Positions 1 through 8,160 of a stretch of DNA of 10,370 nucleotides are shown here, piece after piece. Where the stretch lies: the NCBI GenBank assembly GCA_024741835.1, contig JAENRP010000682.1:1-10370 (forward strand). The letters run 5' to 3'. The position numbers and the translations under genes were made by a program. Source of the stretch: Diplocarpon mali. Lineage: Eukaryota > Ascomycota > Leotiomycetes > Helotiales > Drepanopezizaceae. Each line of letters opens with the position of its first letter. The stretch's first letter is position 1. Below the pieces are notes generated by a model. The model was not told the origin of the DNA. It did no database searches and was given only the letters and a program-made list of their open reading frames with translations.

Positions 1-1
1 A

Positions 2-633
2 GAAGTGTTTTTTAAGGTCTATTCGTCTTTAATAAACTAGGGCTACTACTTTAAAGTATAGAAATAAGCTACTGGATTTATTCTTAAGAAGCTTAAAAAA
101 CCAGATTATTTAAAACCAAAAATATATAGAGTTATATTACTGCTTAATTATCTTAATAAAATTTCTAAAAGAATACTAGCCTAGCGTCTTAGTCATTTAG
201 CCGAAACTACTACTCTACTATACCATTCTCAAATTAGTAGTAGATTATATAAATCGGCTATTAACGCGGCTTTACTCTTATAAAATGAAGTAAAGCTAAA
301 TAAGACGAATAAGCTAAAAACAAGTATATTATTCCTTAATATTAAAGGCGCATTTGATCATATTGCGAAAAATAGACTATTATAGATTCTAGTTTTACTA
401 AATCTCCCTATTAGTCTTATCATATAGGTTAAATCGTTCTTAGAAGACCGTACTCTTAGACTTACCTTTAATAACTAAATAGAGGAATTTAAGTCTATTA
501 ATATAGGTATTCCCTAAGGAAGTCCTATTTTACTAATTTTATTCTTAATCTATATTTAAGACCTATTTAAATCTTAAAACATTAAACTATAGTCTTATAT
601 AGATAATCTAAGTCTTATAGCCTCTTCTTTAAG
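2..633 (+). pseudogene. LINE ORF2, reverse transcriptase domain, RIP-degraded
   Basis: A single frame (codons starting at 2, 5, 8...) runs the whole way with no frameshift, broken only by TAA and TAG. It carries the order of LINE reverse-transcriptase motifs: KIYRVILLLNYLNKISKRIL near 120-175, SQISSRLYKSAINAALLL near 230-282, LFLNIKGAFDH near 330-360, GIP-stop-GSP at 506-526 and SYIDN at 593-607. The family has Asp where this copy has Asn in the first catalytic motif (338-340) and in the second position of the YxDD box (605-607). Both are G-to-A changes, so the enzyme would be dead even without the stops. The stop inside GIP-x-GSP sits where the family has Gln (CAA to TAA). The frame is cut at codon 632-634 by the LTR insertion and continues at 8696. 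Confidence 0.88.
629..633. repeat. Target-site duplication, left copy (TTAAG)
   Basis: TTAAG stands directly before the left LTR and again directly after the right LTR (8693-8697). Five base pairs is the usual duplication length for LTR-element integrases. Keeping one copy joins codons TCT TCT TTA AGT TTT AAG of the LINE without loss or gain of a base, which supports these exact boundaries. Confidence 0.9.
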
Positions 634-932
634 TATAGGTTCTATACCGGTAATCGATATTTACGTAAATATAGTTAAGTACTTGTTATTAAAAAGAATC
701 TATTATAATATCTGTCTATCTCTATATGATTAAGATAGTACCTTTATACTTATAAATATCCTCTCTCCTATAGTCCCTCTTAGCTGTATATAAATATCCT
801 TCCGAAGTCCTCCGGCTGAATAGCCGTCCGAAATATATACGAAACCCCTTATATCGCATATAGTACAGCTGTATAGGATGACCCTAGGAATAAGGGCAGC
901 TTGCCTCTTGCATAGGAATCTGCGTACTAATA
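634..932 (-). repeat. LTR, left copy (downstream LTR of the element)
   Basis: This is a 299-bp direct repeat of 8394-8692. A base-by-base hand alignment gives 25 mismatches, all transitions, with no gap and no transversion. Several CpG sites are kept in both copies, for example in GCCGTCCGAAATA near 822-834. This copy has lost the terminal CA (it ends TA at 931-932), and the opposite end reads TATAGG. A TATA-like run at 847-855 (minus strand GATATAAGG) is conserved in the other copy. Confidence 0.95.
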
Positions 933-941
933 CTAGCAGTA

Positions 942-950
942 CTCTCTTTT
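942..950 (-). promoter_or_regulatory. Possible polypurine tract for plus-strand priming
   Basis: On the minus strand this reads AAAAGAGAG, ending nine bases before the downstream LTR. Polypurine tracts of copia elements normally touch the LTR, and transitions cannot turn a purine into a pyrimidine, so the gap TACTGCTAG is a poor fit. It is the only purine run near the right place, hence a weak call. Confidence 0.25.
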
Positions 951-999
951 AAAAAGACCTTTTCAACTCGCATAAGGAAGTACGCAAAATAGGTATATA

Positions 1000-1170
1000 A
1001 TAGAGGCAGATCGGTAGCAAATAATCAAATGGTAATAAAGAATAAAATAGTAAAGACAAATAGCTTAATAGCAAAGGCAGGTATAATAGGTAATAAGGAT
1101 AGTATATAGGAAGTAGAATAGCAAAGATAAAGGCAAATAGCAAAGAGGGAAAGGAAAGGTATCCAAGTAA
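1000..1170. repeat. Purine-rich, degenerate short-repeat tract
   Basis: The + strand is almost all A, G and T, with scattered C, and repeats units such as AATAGCAAAG and GGCAAATAGCAAAG (near 1067, 1117 and 1132). The minus strand is pyrimidine-rich and for that reason shows a 64-codon open frame that encodes only Leu/Tyr/Pro-rich low complexity. The tract may be simple-sequence DNA or the low-complexity start of the possible antisense ORF. Confidence 0.4.
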
Positions 1171-2510
1171 TAGAAGTAATCTAAAGTCTTTATTCGAGCC
1201 TTATAGTAGTGCGATTATAGTCTAATTGCGTTCTAATAGGTTCGAGACTCTTTATTAAAGAGTTATCTAAAGTTATAATCCACTTATGGCTATAAATTAT
1301 AATGATCTATAGAAGGGAAAAGAGGGGCCTTTAAGAAGGTATATATATTGAGCTTCCCTTCTCCCTTGATCTCTCAACTTTAACTCCCACTTTTTATAAG
1401 TAGGTCGATTCCCCCTCTTGCTTTTAAGTTGATTAACCCTATAGTAGATCTTATCTTATATTATCCTATTAATAATATTATTATTATTAGTAAGTGCTTT
1501 AATAGTTGGCCGACCCCCTTTAATATATATATTGCTAACTAGATAGTGCTCAAATGCAATCCTAAGGACCTGCCCAAGGCCTTTTAGGTGCTATGCGTAT
1601 ACTATGCGCGTATGATATTAAGAAAGGAGGCTAGTAAGAACAATACCGGCTATATATGCGTATTTAATACTCTCACTTTTAAAAAGTATAACTACTATAT
1701 TGCGCAGTAAGTAAAGTACATCCTAGTAAGTGCCATTTGATATTCTCTTACTTTAATAACCTTTAATAGATATCTATTCTAGATACCTATCTAAGCTTAA
1801 GATAAGTACATTATCCTTTAGGATGCTTAGATTAGTAGCAACGTTAAAGCGATCTAAAAGGCGGCCCGAATCCTATTTAAAGAGACTTAGATATAAATCT
1901 TTATAGTCCTAAAGACTTAAGATGCCTTTTAGCTGGCCTAGCTAAATAAAGCTTATACCCTCTACTATAGTATCAACCTTGCGAATACTTAGCAAGCTAT
2001 AAGTACCCTTAAATCTATCTAATATTAATAACTAACTATTTATAGGATCTATTGCGCGCTATCTAAAGCAGTAATGCTACCCTTAGGCGTCTTAAGACTT
2101 AAGGCGCTAAGGTGCTTAGCGCCCTCTAACGTATAGAAGGGTTATCTAGCTTAGCTAAGGGCCGTTCTTAAGCTCCCTTTAATAATGTCTGCTGCTAAAA
2201 GGGTAAGGGCAGATAGGTCCTTTCCGAGGGCTCTTTAGAAGGCGGGGATTTAGATCTTAATAATTTAGATAAACCGAATCTAAAGGAGATCGCGGCCGCT
2301 CTTACTTAGATGCAAGCTTAAGAGGAGCAGGCCAACTTAATCGCTATTTTAAGTAGTAAGGCTTCTAGGCTTTAAGGGTTTAGGGATCTACGCCTTAGAA
2401 ATCCTAGTGCTTAAGATAAGTGCTTATTAAAGGTAGAATCGTTAATAGATTATTATCTTTAGCAATATAATAATCGCTGCTTTACTATAACCTCCTTCTT
2501 AAGTATTGCT
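1007..2510 (+). pseudogene. Possible degraded antisense ORF(s), function unknown
   Basis: Three tracts on the + strand read like degraded protein, each in a different frame. The first, about 1007-1348, has a Ser/Asn/Lys/Gly-rich start and then NLKSLFEPYSSAIIV near 1178-1222. The second, 1384-1707, has only two stops in 108 codons, both TAG (1540, 1585), and includes VLCVYYARMILRKEASKNN. The third, about 2217-2410, includes GSLEGGDLDLNNLDKPNLKE and, after a stop at 2307, EEQANLIAILSSKAS, which looks helical and charged. The frame changes could be introns, indels, or signs that some tracts are chance. Parallel frames are also partly open here, so the call is weak. Antisense ORFs between pol and the 3' LTR are known from some plant LTR elements such as Grande and RIRE2; whether this is a case of that is inference. 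No homologue is recognised. Confidence 0.3.
2089..2123. repeat. Palindrome plus perfect 9-bp hairpin
   Basis: GTCTTAAGAC at 2089-2098 is a perfect 10-bp palindrome. Five bases later GGCGCTAAG (2103-2111) pairs perfectly with CTTAGCGCC (2115-2123) across a 3-base loop, GTG. The stem is unusually GC-rich for this window and keeps its CpG pairs. It sits in the unidentified segment. Function is unknown; chance is possible because one such stem is not very improbable in 10 kb. Confidence 0.6.
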
Positions 2511-2543
2511 TAAGTGATAAAAAAATGCAAATACGCGTAGGTA

Positions 2544-2640
2544 AGTAAGAAAAAGATAAAAAAGAAGGTAGTAATAGCAAGTGTAGGAATATAGTAAGAA
2601 AAGATAAAAAAGAAGGTAGTAATAGTAAGTATAGGAATAT
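2544..2640 (+). repeat. Two-copy tandem repeat, about 48 bp
   Basis: Copy 1 is 2544-2592 (49 bp) and copy 2 is 2593-2640 (48 bp), both starting AGTAAGAAAA and ending TAGGAATAT. They differ by one A in a homopolymer and by two transitions (GCAAG/GTAAG and GTGTAGG/GTATAGG), with copy 2 the more RIP-like. The core is spaced by 48 bases, that is 16 codons. An A-rich stretch with poly(A) runs follows to about 2690. Confidence 0.85.
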
Positions 2641-2719
2641 ATCTTATAGTAAAATAAAAAAATAAATAAAAAAAATTGCTAATAGCTTATAATTAAAAAT
2701 ATCGGATATTATTAATCTA

Positions 2720-2735
2720 AGACCTTTTCAGGTCT
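2720..2735 (-). other. Short hairpin just after the pol stop
   Basis: AGACCT (2720-2725) and AGGTCT (2730-2735) form a perfect 6-bp stem around TTTC. It begins two bases past the likely Gag-Pol stop on the minus strand, where a 3' untranslated region would start. A role in RNA processing or stability is conceivable, but the stem is short and may be chance. Confidence 0.35.
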
Positions 2736-2779
2736 AGTTATACCCTAATAGGCCTTTGTACCTATCCCTCCTTCTTAAT

Positions 2780-3330
2780 AGTTATCAAATTAGTATCTAC
2801 TAATTGCTAAAGGGCCTGATTTAGATTGGCTTTTATTATAGTATCAGCAGGGTTGCTAGCGCTATTAATCTAACGTATCTTTATAAGCTCCTTATTCTTG
2901 TACAATTATCGAATAGCTATTATATCGATTATTAATCGCTTTTCCTTTATAGTGCCTAATTTGATAATACACTTATATAAGAAGAGGGAATCTGTATATA
3001 TAACGGTAAGAAGGCGGGGTAGACTTAGCTTAGCTATCACTATATCGATTGTTATAGCTATAGAAACTAATATATTAATACCTACTACTATAGTATATAG
3101 TTCGGAGGCTAGTATAGCTCTCGTTACTCTCTTATACTTCATTAAGCTATAGTATAGAATATTGCCTTTTAAAGTAAACTGCGATTCTCCTTCCTTTTTA
3201 ATAGCTAGTACGATAATATAGCCGATCTATGAGCTTAAATCCTTATTATTAGCAAAAGATCTATCGACAAATACGAATAGTTTAACGTTTTGCAAATTAA
3301 TAGCAAGGTAGGTCAGGCCTCTTTCGGGGT
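2780..3330 (-). pseudogene. Copia RNase H domain
   Basis: RNase H would remove the RNA template. The domain starts after NLNKRLKWI and reads LFVFVDRSFANNKDLSS (first Asp kept at 3263-3265; the following Gly now Arg), IGYIIVL, then RAILASELY with the Glu, and VIYTDSLFLYKC with the next Asp. It ends INSASNPADTIIKANLNQAL. The longest stop-free run, 2906-3142 (78 codons), lies inside this domain and is a surviving fragment rather than a separate gene. An overlapping open frame on the + strand (2898-3152) is its shadow. Confidence 0.85.
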
Positions 3331-3419
3331 TGTTTCAAATCCATTTGAGTCGCTTATTCAGATTCTCTGCATCTTAAACTATCGGATCCTAGTATTAAGC
3401 TGCCGCTAATAAATCGAAG

Positions 3420-4260
3420 GAAGCTTCTAGCTAATAGATTATAGCTAAATAAGCTCCTCTTACTCTCTACTTTAAGTATTATTGCTTATAGCCCTCTTAA
3501 GAAGTATCGACTAGTTCTAGCCTTTAGCCTTGGCCCTTTTGTCGTATATATACTATATCCCTTTTCTAGGAAATAATATACCTATTGAAAGCTAGTAATT
3601 TAGTGCTCGATAAGTGCTATATTAGCTTTATAAGGAATCCTACCCTTTTAATCTTATCCTTTTCCTTTTTTAAGAAGTCTGCTTCTTTAAGTATCAAAGT
3701 ATCGTCCGTTTGTATTCCTATTATATTAAAAAAGAGAGAAGTATTTAAGGTTAATAATAGATAGGGGTTATAAGTTGAGTTAGCTATATTAAGATTGCTG
3801 CAATAGTGCTTATAGTAGGTGCTAAACTAGTGATTTCCTAATTCAGGAATGCTATAGAGTAGTAGTACTACTTTAAAGACTATACCTATAGGGAATAGCT
3901 TAGCGATATCTTATAAGGGAAATATAAATATATCTTATAGTAGCTTTAAAGCTGCTTAAGTATACGCTTATATAATATCCTGTAGGCCGAGAATGCCCTT
4001 CTTACCCTATTCTTTATAATATTCCTAGATTGATATTAAAAGTGATACTAAAAGGCGTTAGCTTATTTATTAGATAGTTGGGGATTAAGTGATTATGCCT
4101 TCCTCCTTCTTATTAGTATTATTCTAAGCCTATACAATTAAGCGTGATTTCTCGAATAGGTGATCTATTTCCTTCCCTTTTATCTTATTAACTATTTTCG
4201 ATTTGAAGATCCTCTTGCCTTTTATAGTAAGGTTATTTTTATTTATTGGTATAAATACCT
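3420..4260 (-). pseudogene. Reverse transcriptase domain, catalytic aspartates kept
   Basis: The enzyme would copy the element's RNA to DNA. Seen in order: KRIFKSKIVNKIKGKE near 4170-4220, EKSRLIV, the first catalytic Asp in QDII-stop-AYT (GAT, 3977-3979), LLLYSIPELGNH near 3830-3866, and IGIQTDDTLILKEADF with both Asp of the dyad kept (3704-3706 and 3701-3703). IQTDDT replaces the YVDD box of plant and fly copia; a QTDD form is, to my knowledge, usual in the fungal group. All three catalytic aspartates survive, unlike those of the protease and integrase, but in-frame stops (for example in QDII-stop-AYT) still kill the product. Confidence 0.85.
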
Positions 4261-4679
4261 CTTTATTTATTAGCCCTTAGTACTCCTTTAGGCGAGATTG
4301 CTAAAAAGGGCGCCTAAGAGTGGTAATCTTGCCTTCTGCCTATAGCTTTTGCGATAGTTCTTAGTCCTTATTCTCCTTCTCTATTAGGAATACCTCTAAT
4401 TTAGCCATATATAGCTTATCGTCTACTTTAAAGGATATCTATATCTTAGTATTATAGTTATTATCGATTATAAGAAGGCTGGAAATAGGCTTAATAAAGG
4501 GAACCTCTACTCTTGGCGATTGCTTATAGCTATTAAGTTGCGGCTTAGCTAAGCAAGAGGGCTCTACTTCTTTATTAATATCAATTGCGTTCTGCTCTCT
4601 TTTAATAGTCGTTCGATCCTTAGGTTTAGTTCCTTTAGTTTCCTTTAAGCAGTTTTCTTTATTATCGATTTTAAATAGA

Positions 4680-5640
4680 TATACGCTTATCGATCTAAAG
4701 TGCCTTATTCTACTGCTAATATCGACTATATAGGTTTCGTTCTTTAAGCCTAAGAACTCGAATAGGCCTATCTATCCTCCCTTCTCCTAATATACTAATA
4801 CTAGGTCTTTTAGCTTTAAATCGTAGATATAAGTGGTTTTAAGGCCATTCCTTATGCCTAAAGTATTATTGACCTTATAAGTAGTATATATCTTCCTAAC
4901 TTCTTTTATAGCCTTTTTAATTATTACTACCCTCTATTCTACTAACGGATTTGATAGATCCAGTTCAATCAGCCTTAGATATGCCCTAAAAACGAGTAAG
5001 GTAGGAATCATCCTATTAGGCCTTACTATATTGTTAATTGCTTTAATAGCCATTTGCAGCCTCTTATCGTCGCTTAATTAGGGGTATTTAGCTGTTATTA
5101 TCTTAAAGGCACGTCTTAGAAGGCGATAATACCATTCGACCTTGCCGATAGAGTGGTACGCTTCTATAGGAACCAGTTTAGGGGTTATTCCTATAGATCT
5201 TAAAGAGCTTCTAAACTCTGCCGAGTTGAAGTTAGTACTATAATTATATACTATAAAATCAGGAGGTCTAATATAGGTATTTAATTAAGCTAATTTAAAG
5301 GCTCGAAATACTGCGTCGGCCGAATATGCTCCTATTCCCTTTCGTAAGAACCTTGCGGCTCCAAATCCCGTCGCTTCGTCAACTATATAAAGGGCATTCC
5401 TTCTACTAAACTAAGCAATATTAATATATATAGTATAATTGAAGTCGATATTATCTTATAGCTTAAATCGGAATCTATAAGAAGCATTAGCGTAGAGTTA
5501 ATAATATCGGCATATTTCCCTTACTCTTGCTATAATGCTAGAGTCGATATTATAACCGGCCTAGTTTAAAAGGTATTTAAGGCGTTTTACTAAAGGATAT
5601 CCGAATCTCTTATATAGCCTTCGGATCTCCATTTCTATTA
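4680..5640 (-). pseudogene. Integrase: pre-integrase zinc motif, DDE core, C-terminal domain
   Basis: Integrase joins the element's cDNA to target DNA. The N-terminal HHCC zinc motif shows as LYKRFGYP (both His now Tyr, 5612-5614 and 5597-5599) and CRYY (second Cys now Tyr, 5501-5503). The core starts NALYIVDEATGFGAARFL, with the first catalytic Asp kept at 5378-5380. The second lies in VYNYSTNF and is now Asn (5243-5245). The Glu in HSIGKVEWYYRLLRRAFKII is kept (5135-5137). The following AIKAINNIVRPNRMIPTLLV and a basic, aromatic C-terminal stretch with FRSISVYLFK near 4680 are typical of fungal copia integrases. The H-x-S-I-G-K-V-E box sets this fungal group apart from plant and fly copia, which have a PQQNGVAE-like box. 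Confidence 0.88.
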
Positions 5641-5779
5641 AGTGGCATATATTAATTATACCCTTTAAAGTTATTAGAAGTTGCTTTATTATATTAAGTA
5701 GGAGCTATAGGTGCCTATGTTTTCTAATAATTAAGTATTTCTCCTTGCCGATTATAAGCAAATTGCGCAGATTATCGTA

Positions 5780-6060
5780 TTTAGCTCCTATTTTATCGAG
5801 TTATTATAAGTAGACTAAAAATAGTATATCTGCCTTTATAATTAAAAACTTTATAAGGCCTGCTGATATTCGAACAGTTGTCTTACCAATTGCATTTCGC
5901 GAACCTGCCTTAAAGGTAATTTTATGCTTTTCAGCGCTAAGTGAAGCTAGAACTGCGTCTTATATATTTTGCAAGGCTTTGAATTAGTTGATTCCTCTTA
6001 CATTTTTATTTAAGGCGCCTATATTGATTAGGAATCCTTAAAAGAACTGATCTATCCACT
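5780..6060 (-). pseudogene. Retroviral-type aspartic protease domain
   Basis: The protease would cut the polyprotein. The active-site motif of the family, D-[ST]-G-A, appears here as N-I-G-A inside FLINIGALNKNV (6014-6028). The Asp codon has become AAT at 6023-6025 and the following Thr has become Ile at 6020-6022, both transitions. Downstream, ADILFLVYL and IGAKYDNLRNLLIIGKEKY match the second half of copia proteases in fungi. Loss of the catalytic Asp means no processing even if the stops were read through. Confidence 0.75.
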
Positions 6061-6415
6061 AGGTTATAAATACCTTAGGGTCCGTTCGTATAGGCTTATT
6101 AACCCTTATTATTAAGAGGTATTTAGCCTTTTGCTTTTTAAGCTAGTTAAGTATAGTTCTTAAGTTATACTCCTTTTTAAAAGCTAGGAATACTATAATA
6201 AAGTTGATATTACTATCCTTAGGGTTGCTAATTGCTTAGTCCTCCTCTTTTAAAGAGGTTTCCTATTTATCCTTATTAGTCCTATTACCTTCCGAATATA
6301 CTCTATTATCTTTTTAAGCTAGGTATGCCTTATATATTTTATCTATTAGCTTATACCCTTCGGCTCGTCGGCTTGCTATATAGCAAGACTTCTAAGCGGC
6401 TCTTTCTTCTTCCGA

Positions 6416-8160
6416 GTGCTTACTACTATAGCAGTCCTTTTTCTAGCATATAATATACCCTATATAGCCTGGTTTTAATTAGAAGGTTATTCCTCTTTTA
6501 TTACCTTAGGCAAACTTTATCTTTCTATTTGAAAAGTGTGCTATAGATTGCCCTTGCTCCTTAGCTAAATAATATCAGGGTCTATTAGTAGCTGAACTAA
6601 GGTGCTAAGGTCTTAATAGTCTATCTTAGGCAACTACCCTTACGCAAGCTTATAAGCTATCTAATAAAGCTAGGAATATTGCTAGTAGCTTAAAAAGTGC
6701 CATTTGAAAGAGCCGATTCTCGGAAATACCTTATATAAGTCTATCTCTAATCGATCGATCGTTCCTTATACTAGTATATAGGCCTAATTGCAAGTTCCGC
6801 AGCTCTCTAGTATAGTTTTCAAATTAGGTTAGGATCGGTTTCCCCCTTTAATAGTCTTCTTATTAGAATAGGTCAAATGTCAGCCGAAACCATTTCCTTA
6901 GGAATTTACTACTTCTCTCTTCGGTCTTATAATTGGCCCGAATGGCTTTTATTAGCTTGGCAAACTTAAAGTTCTTATTTTATAAGTACTAATAGTAGTA
7001 TATCAAGGCCGAGTCTTATAATATAGATGGAAAAGCTCTATACTATATGCTTTAATTAATAGAGGCTCTTTAGTATAAATCTGCAAATATATAAAGCTTC
7101 TTATTAAGGTGATCTTTCTTACTTAAGTACTAAGTCTCCTTAGTATATATCTTACTTAGATTTATAAAGGTTTTGGCCTAATCCGAAGTCAAAGGTTCTA
7201 TAATATACTAGGATAGTTAAGCGTCGCTTTAGTTAAGGTTTAAAAGTGCTTTTAAACCCCTTCCTATAGCAAAGGGTAGTAATGATCCGTCTCTTAGTTG
7301 GATCGGCAGCATTAGTATTAGATTTAGGATCTTTAGGTATTGCAAGACTAGGGTTCGTCCTAATCGGGGTTAATAAGGTATTCTTTTAGAGTTATACTAT
7401 TCGGTTATTTATCTTAAAGTATCCGCTTTATATAGGTTATCTTACAAAGTGTTATTATTATATCTAAGGTATCCTTACTAAAGCGAGTCTTAGCGTAGTA
7501 TCTCCTATTCAGCTATAATAACCCTTTAAGCAGGTGGCTCGCTTATTCGCATAGACTTAGTAAATTCTAAAGTAGACCTTATTCCATATCTTAAAGATTA
7601 TGCTATAACCGAGTTCGGTACTTCTTAGGTCTATAACTCTAGCTAGTCTTCTAGCCACTTGTTTCCTTCTTAGTATACTATATCGAAAAGTGCTTGGTTG
7701 ATCGAAACGCCCTTCCTACGCTAAACGTATACTCTATAGTACTAAAGGTCGTCTCTTAAGCGTTATCGAACGTCCTTATCTAGCGATTTAAAGTCGCTAA
7801 CTATCTAATTTTAAAACTCCTTTTAAAAGTCCTTAGCGAGGTATAACCCTCTCCTTTTACTATCTTATAATATTTTCTAAAAGTTCTTTATATATAAGTC
7901 TTTTAGTCTAAGGGCCTCTTCGCTAGGTTGATCCTCTTAAGGTCTTATATCCCTTTCAAGGTCCCTTAGTATCTAAGGTTACCTTAGATTAAGCGGTATT
8001 AATAGTCCCCCCTTAGTTATTTCCTAATATTATCTAGATATTGCTTTACGCCTTAATAGGGTCTGAAAGAAGTCTAATATAGTCGTATTTTGCGTATTAT
8101 TACACTATTATCTAATTATAATTAAGATACCAATTGCACTCTAGTTTTGCCCTAATTGTA
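6416..8160 (-). pseudogene. Gag region with C-terminal zinc knuckle
   Basis: This part would form the capsid-like shell and bind the element's RNA. It reads as mainly helical, charged sequence, for example EEALRLKDLYIKNF at about 7880-7921 and KFAKLIKAIRANYKTEERSS at about 6909-6968. A stretch ALFKLLAIFLALLDSL follows at about 6653-6700. Its end carries YIICxKKDCYSSKH at 6416-6457, matching a C-x2-C-x4-C-x4-H knuckle whose first Cys is now Tyr (TGT to TAT, 6455-6457) and whose x after the second Cys is a stop. The family match rests on position and the knuckle, since Gag sequences are poorly conserved. The N-terminal limit is approximate. Confidence 0.7.

Larger units (their letters stand above)
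1..633 (+). mobile_element. LINE (Tad1-type) fragment, upstream half
   Basis: This is the upstream part of a non-LTR retrotransposon whose ORF2 enters the window already open and is interrupted at 633 by an LTR element. The same ORF resumes in frame at 8693. The reverse-transcriptase motifs, the RNase H downstream of the RT and the C-terminal Cys/His motif in the second half are the arrangement known from the fungal Tad1 clade. The endonuclease and ORF1 would lie left of the window and cannot be seen. Placement in Tad1 is by motif layout only; another RNase H-bearing LINE clade is possible. Confidence 0.85.
933..2737. other. Unidentified 1.8-kb segment between pol and the downstream LTR
   Basis: Gag-Pol ends at 2738 and the LTR starts at 932, leaving about 1.8 kb with no domain that I recognise on either strand. 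The segment is mosaic: purine-rich on the + strand at about 1000-1170 and 2520-2690, with richer GC in between (for example CGCGGCCGC at 2291-2299). It is RIP-mutated like the rest. It may be an extra antisense ORF of the element, captured host sequence, or a further nested insertion. I found no terminal inverted repeats or target duplication marking a separate insertion. Confidence 0.6.
2738..8160 (-). pseudogene. Ty1/copia Gag-Pol polyprotein, full frame retained, many RIP stops
   Basis: One minus-strand frame can be followed from about 8.1 kb to a TAA at 2738-2740, some 1,800 codons, with no frameshift. I checked the register at 8048, 7907, 7742, 7502, 7274, 6956, 6701, 6431, 6023, 5378, 5243, 5135, 3977, 3704, 3701 and 3263. 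Order: Gag, zinc knuckle, aspartic protease, pre-integrase zinc motif, integrase, reverse transcriptase, RNase H. This is the copia order with gag and pol fused in one frame, so no ribosomal frameshift is needed. Breaks are TAA, TAG and a few TGA, fitting lost CAA, CAG, TGG and CGA codons. The start codon is not certain because ATG becomes ATA under RIP; the frame reads sensibly from about 8110 down. The 2738 stop is probably the natural one, as the RNase H has ended by then. Confidence 0.9.

Noticed and set aside
949..1143. 64-codon open frame on the minus strand
   Set aside because: It is the pyrimidine-rich strand of a purine-rich tract and encodes Leu/Tyr/Pro low complexity; no domain, no context.
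1728..1740. Shared 13-mer AAGTGCCATTTGA at about 1728 and 6696
   Set aside because: About one such match is expected by chance in 10 kb, and the flanks do not align.
1929..1945. 6-bp inverted repeat TTAGCT...AGCTAA
   Set aside because: Short and AT-rich; many like it are expected here.
2898..3152. 84-codon open frame on the + strand
   Set aside because: It lies opposite the copia RNase H domain, which is recognisable on the minus strand; the + frame is a shadow.
4543..4554. Palindrome GCTTAGCTAAGC
   Set aside because: It lies in the Gag-Pol frame between integrase and reverse transcriptase; TTAGCTAA-like strings recur in this TA-rich DNA.
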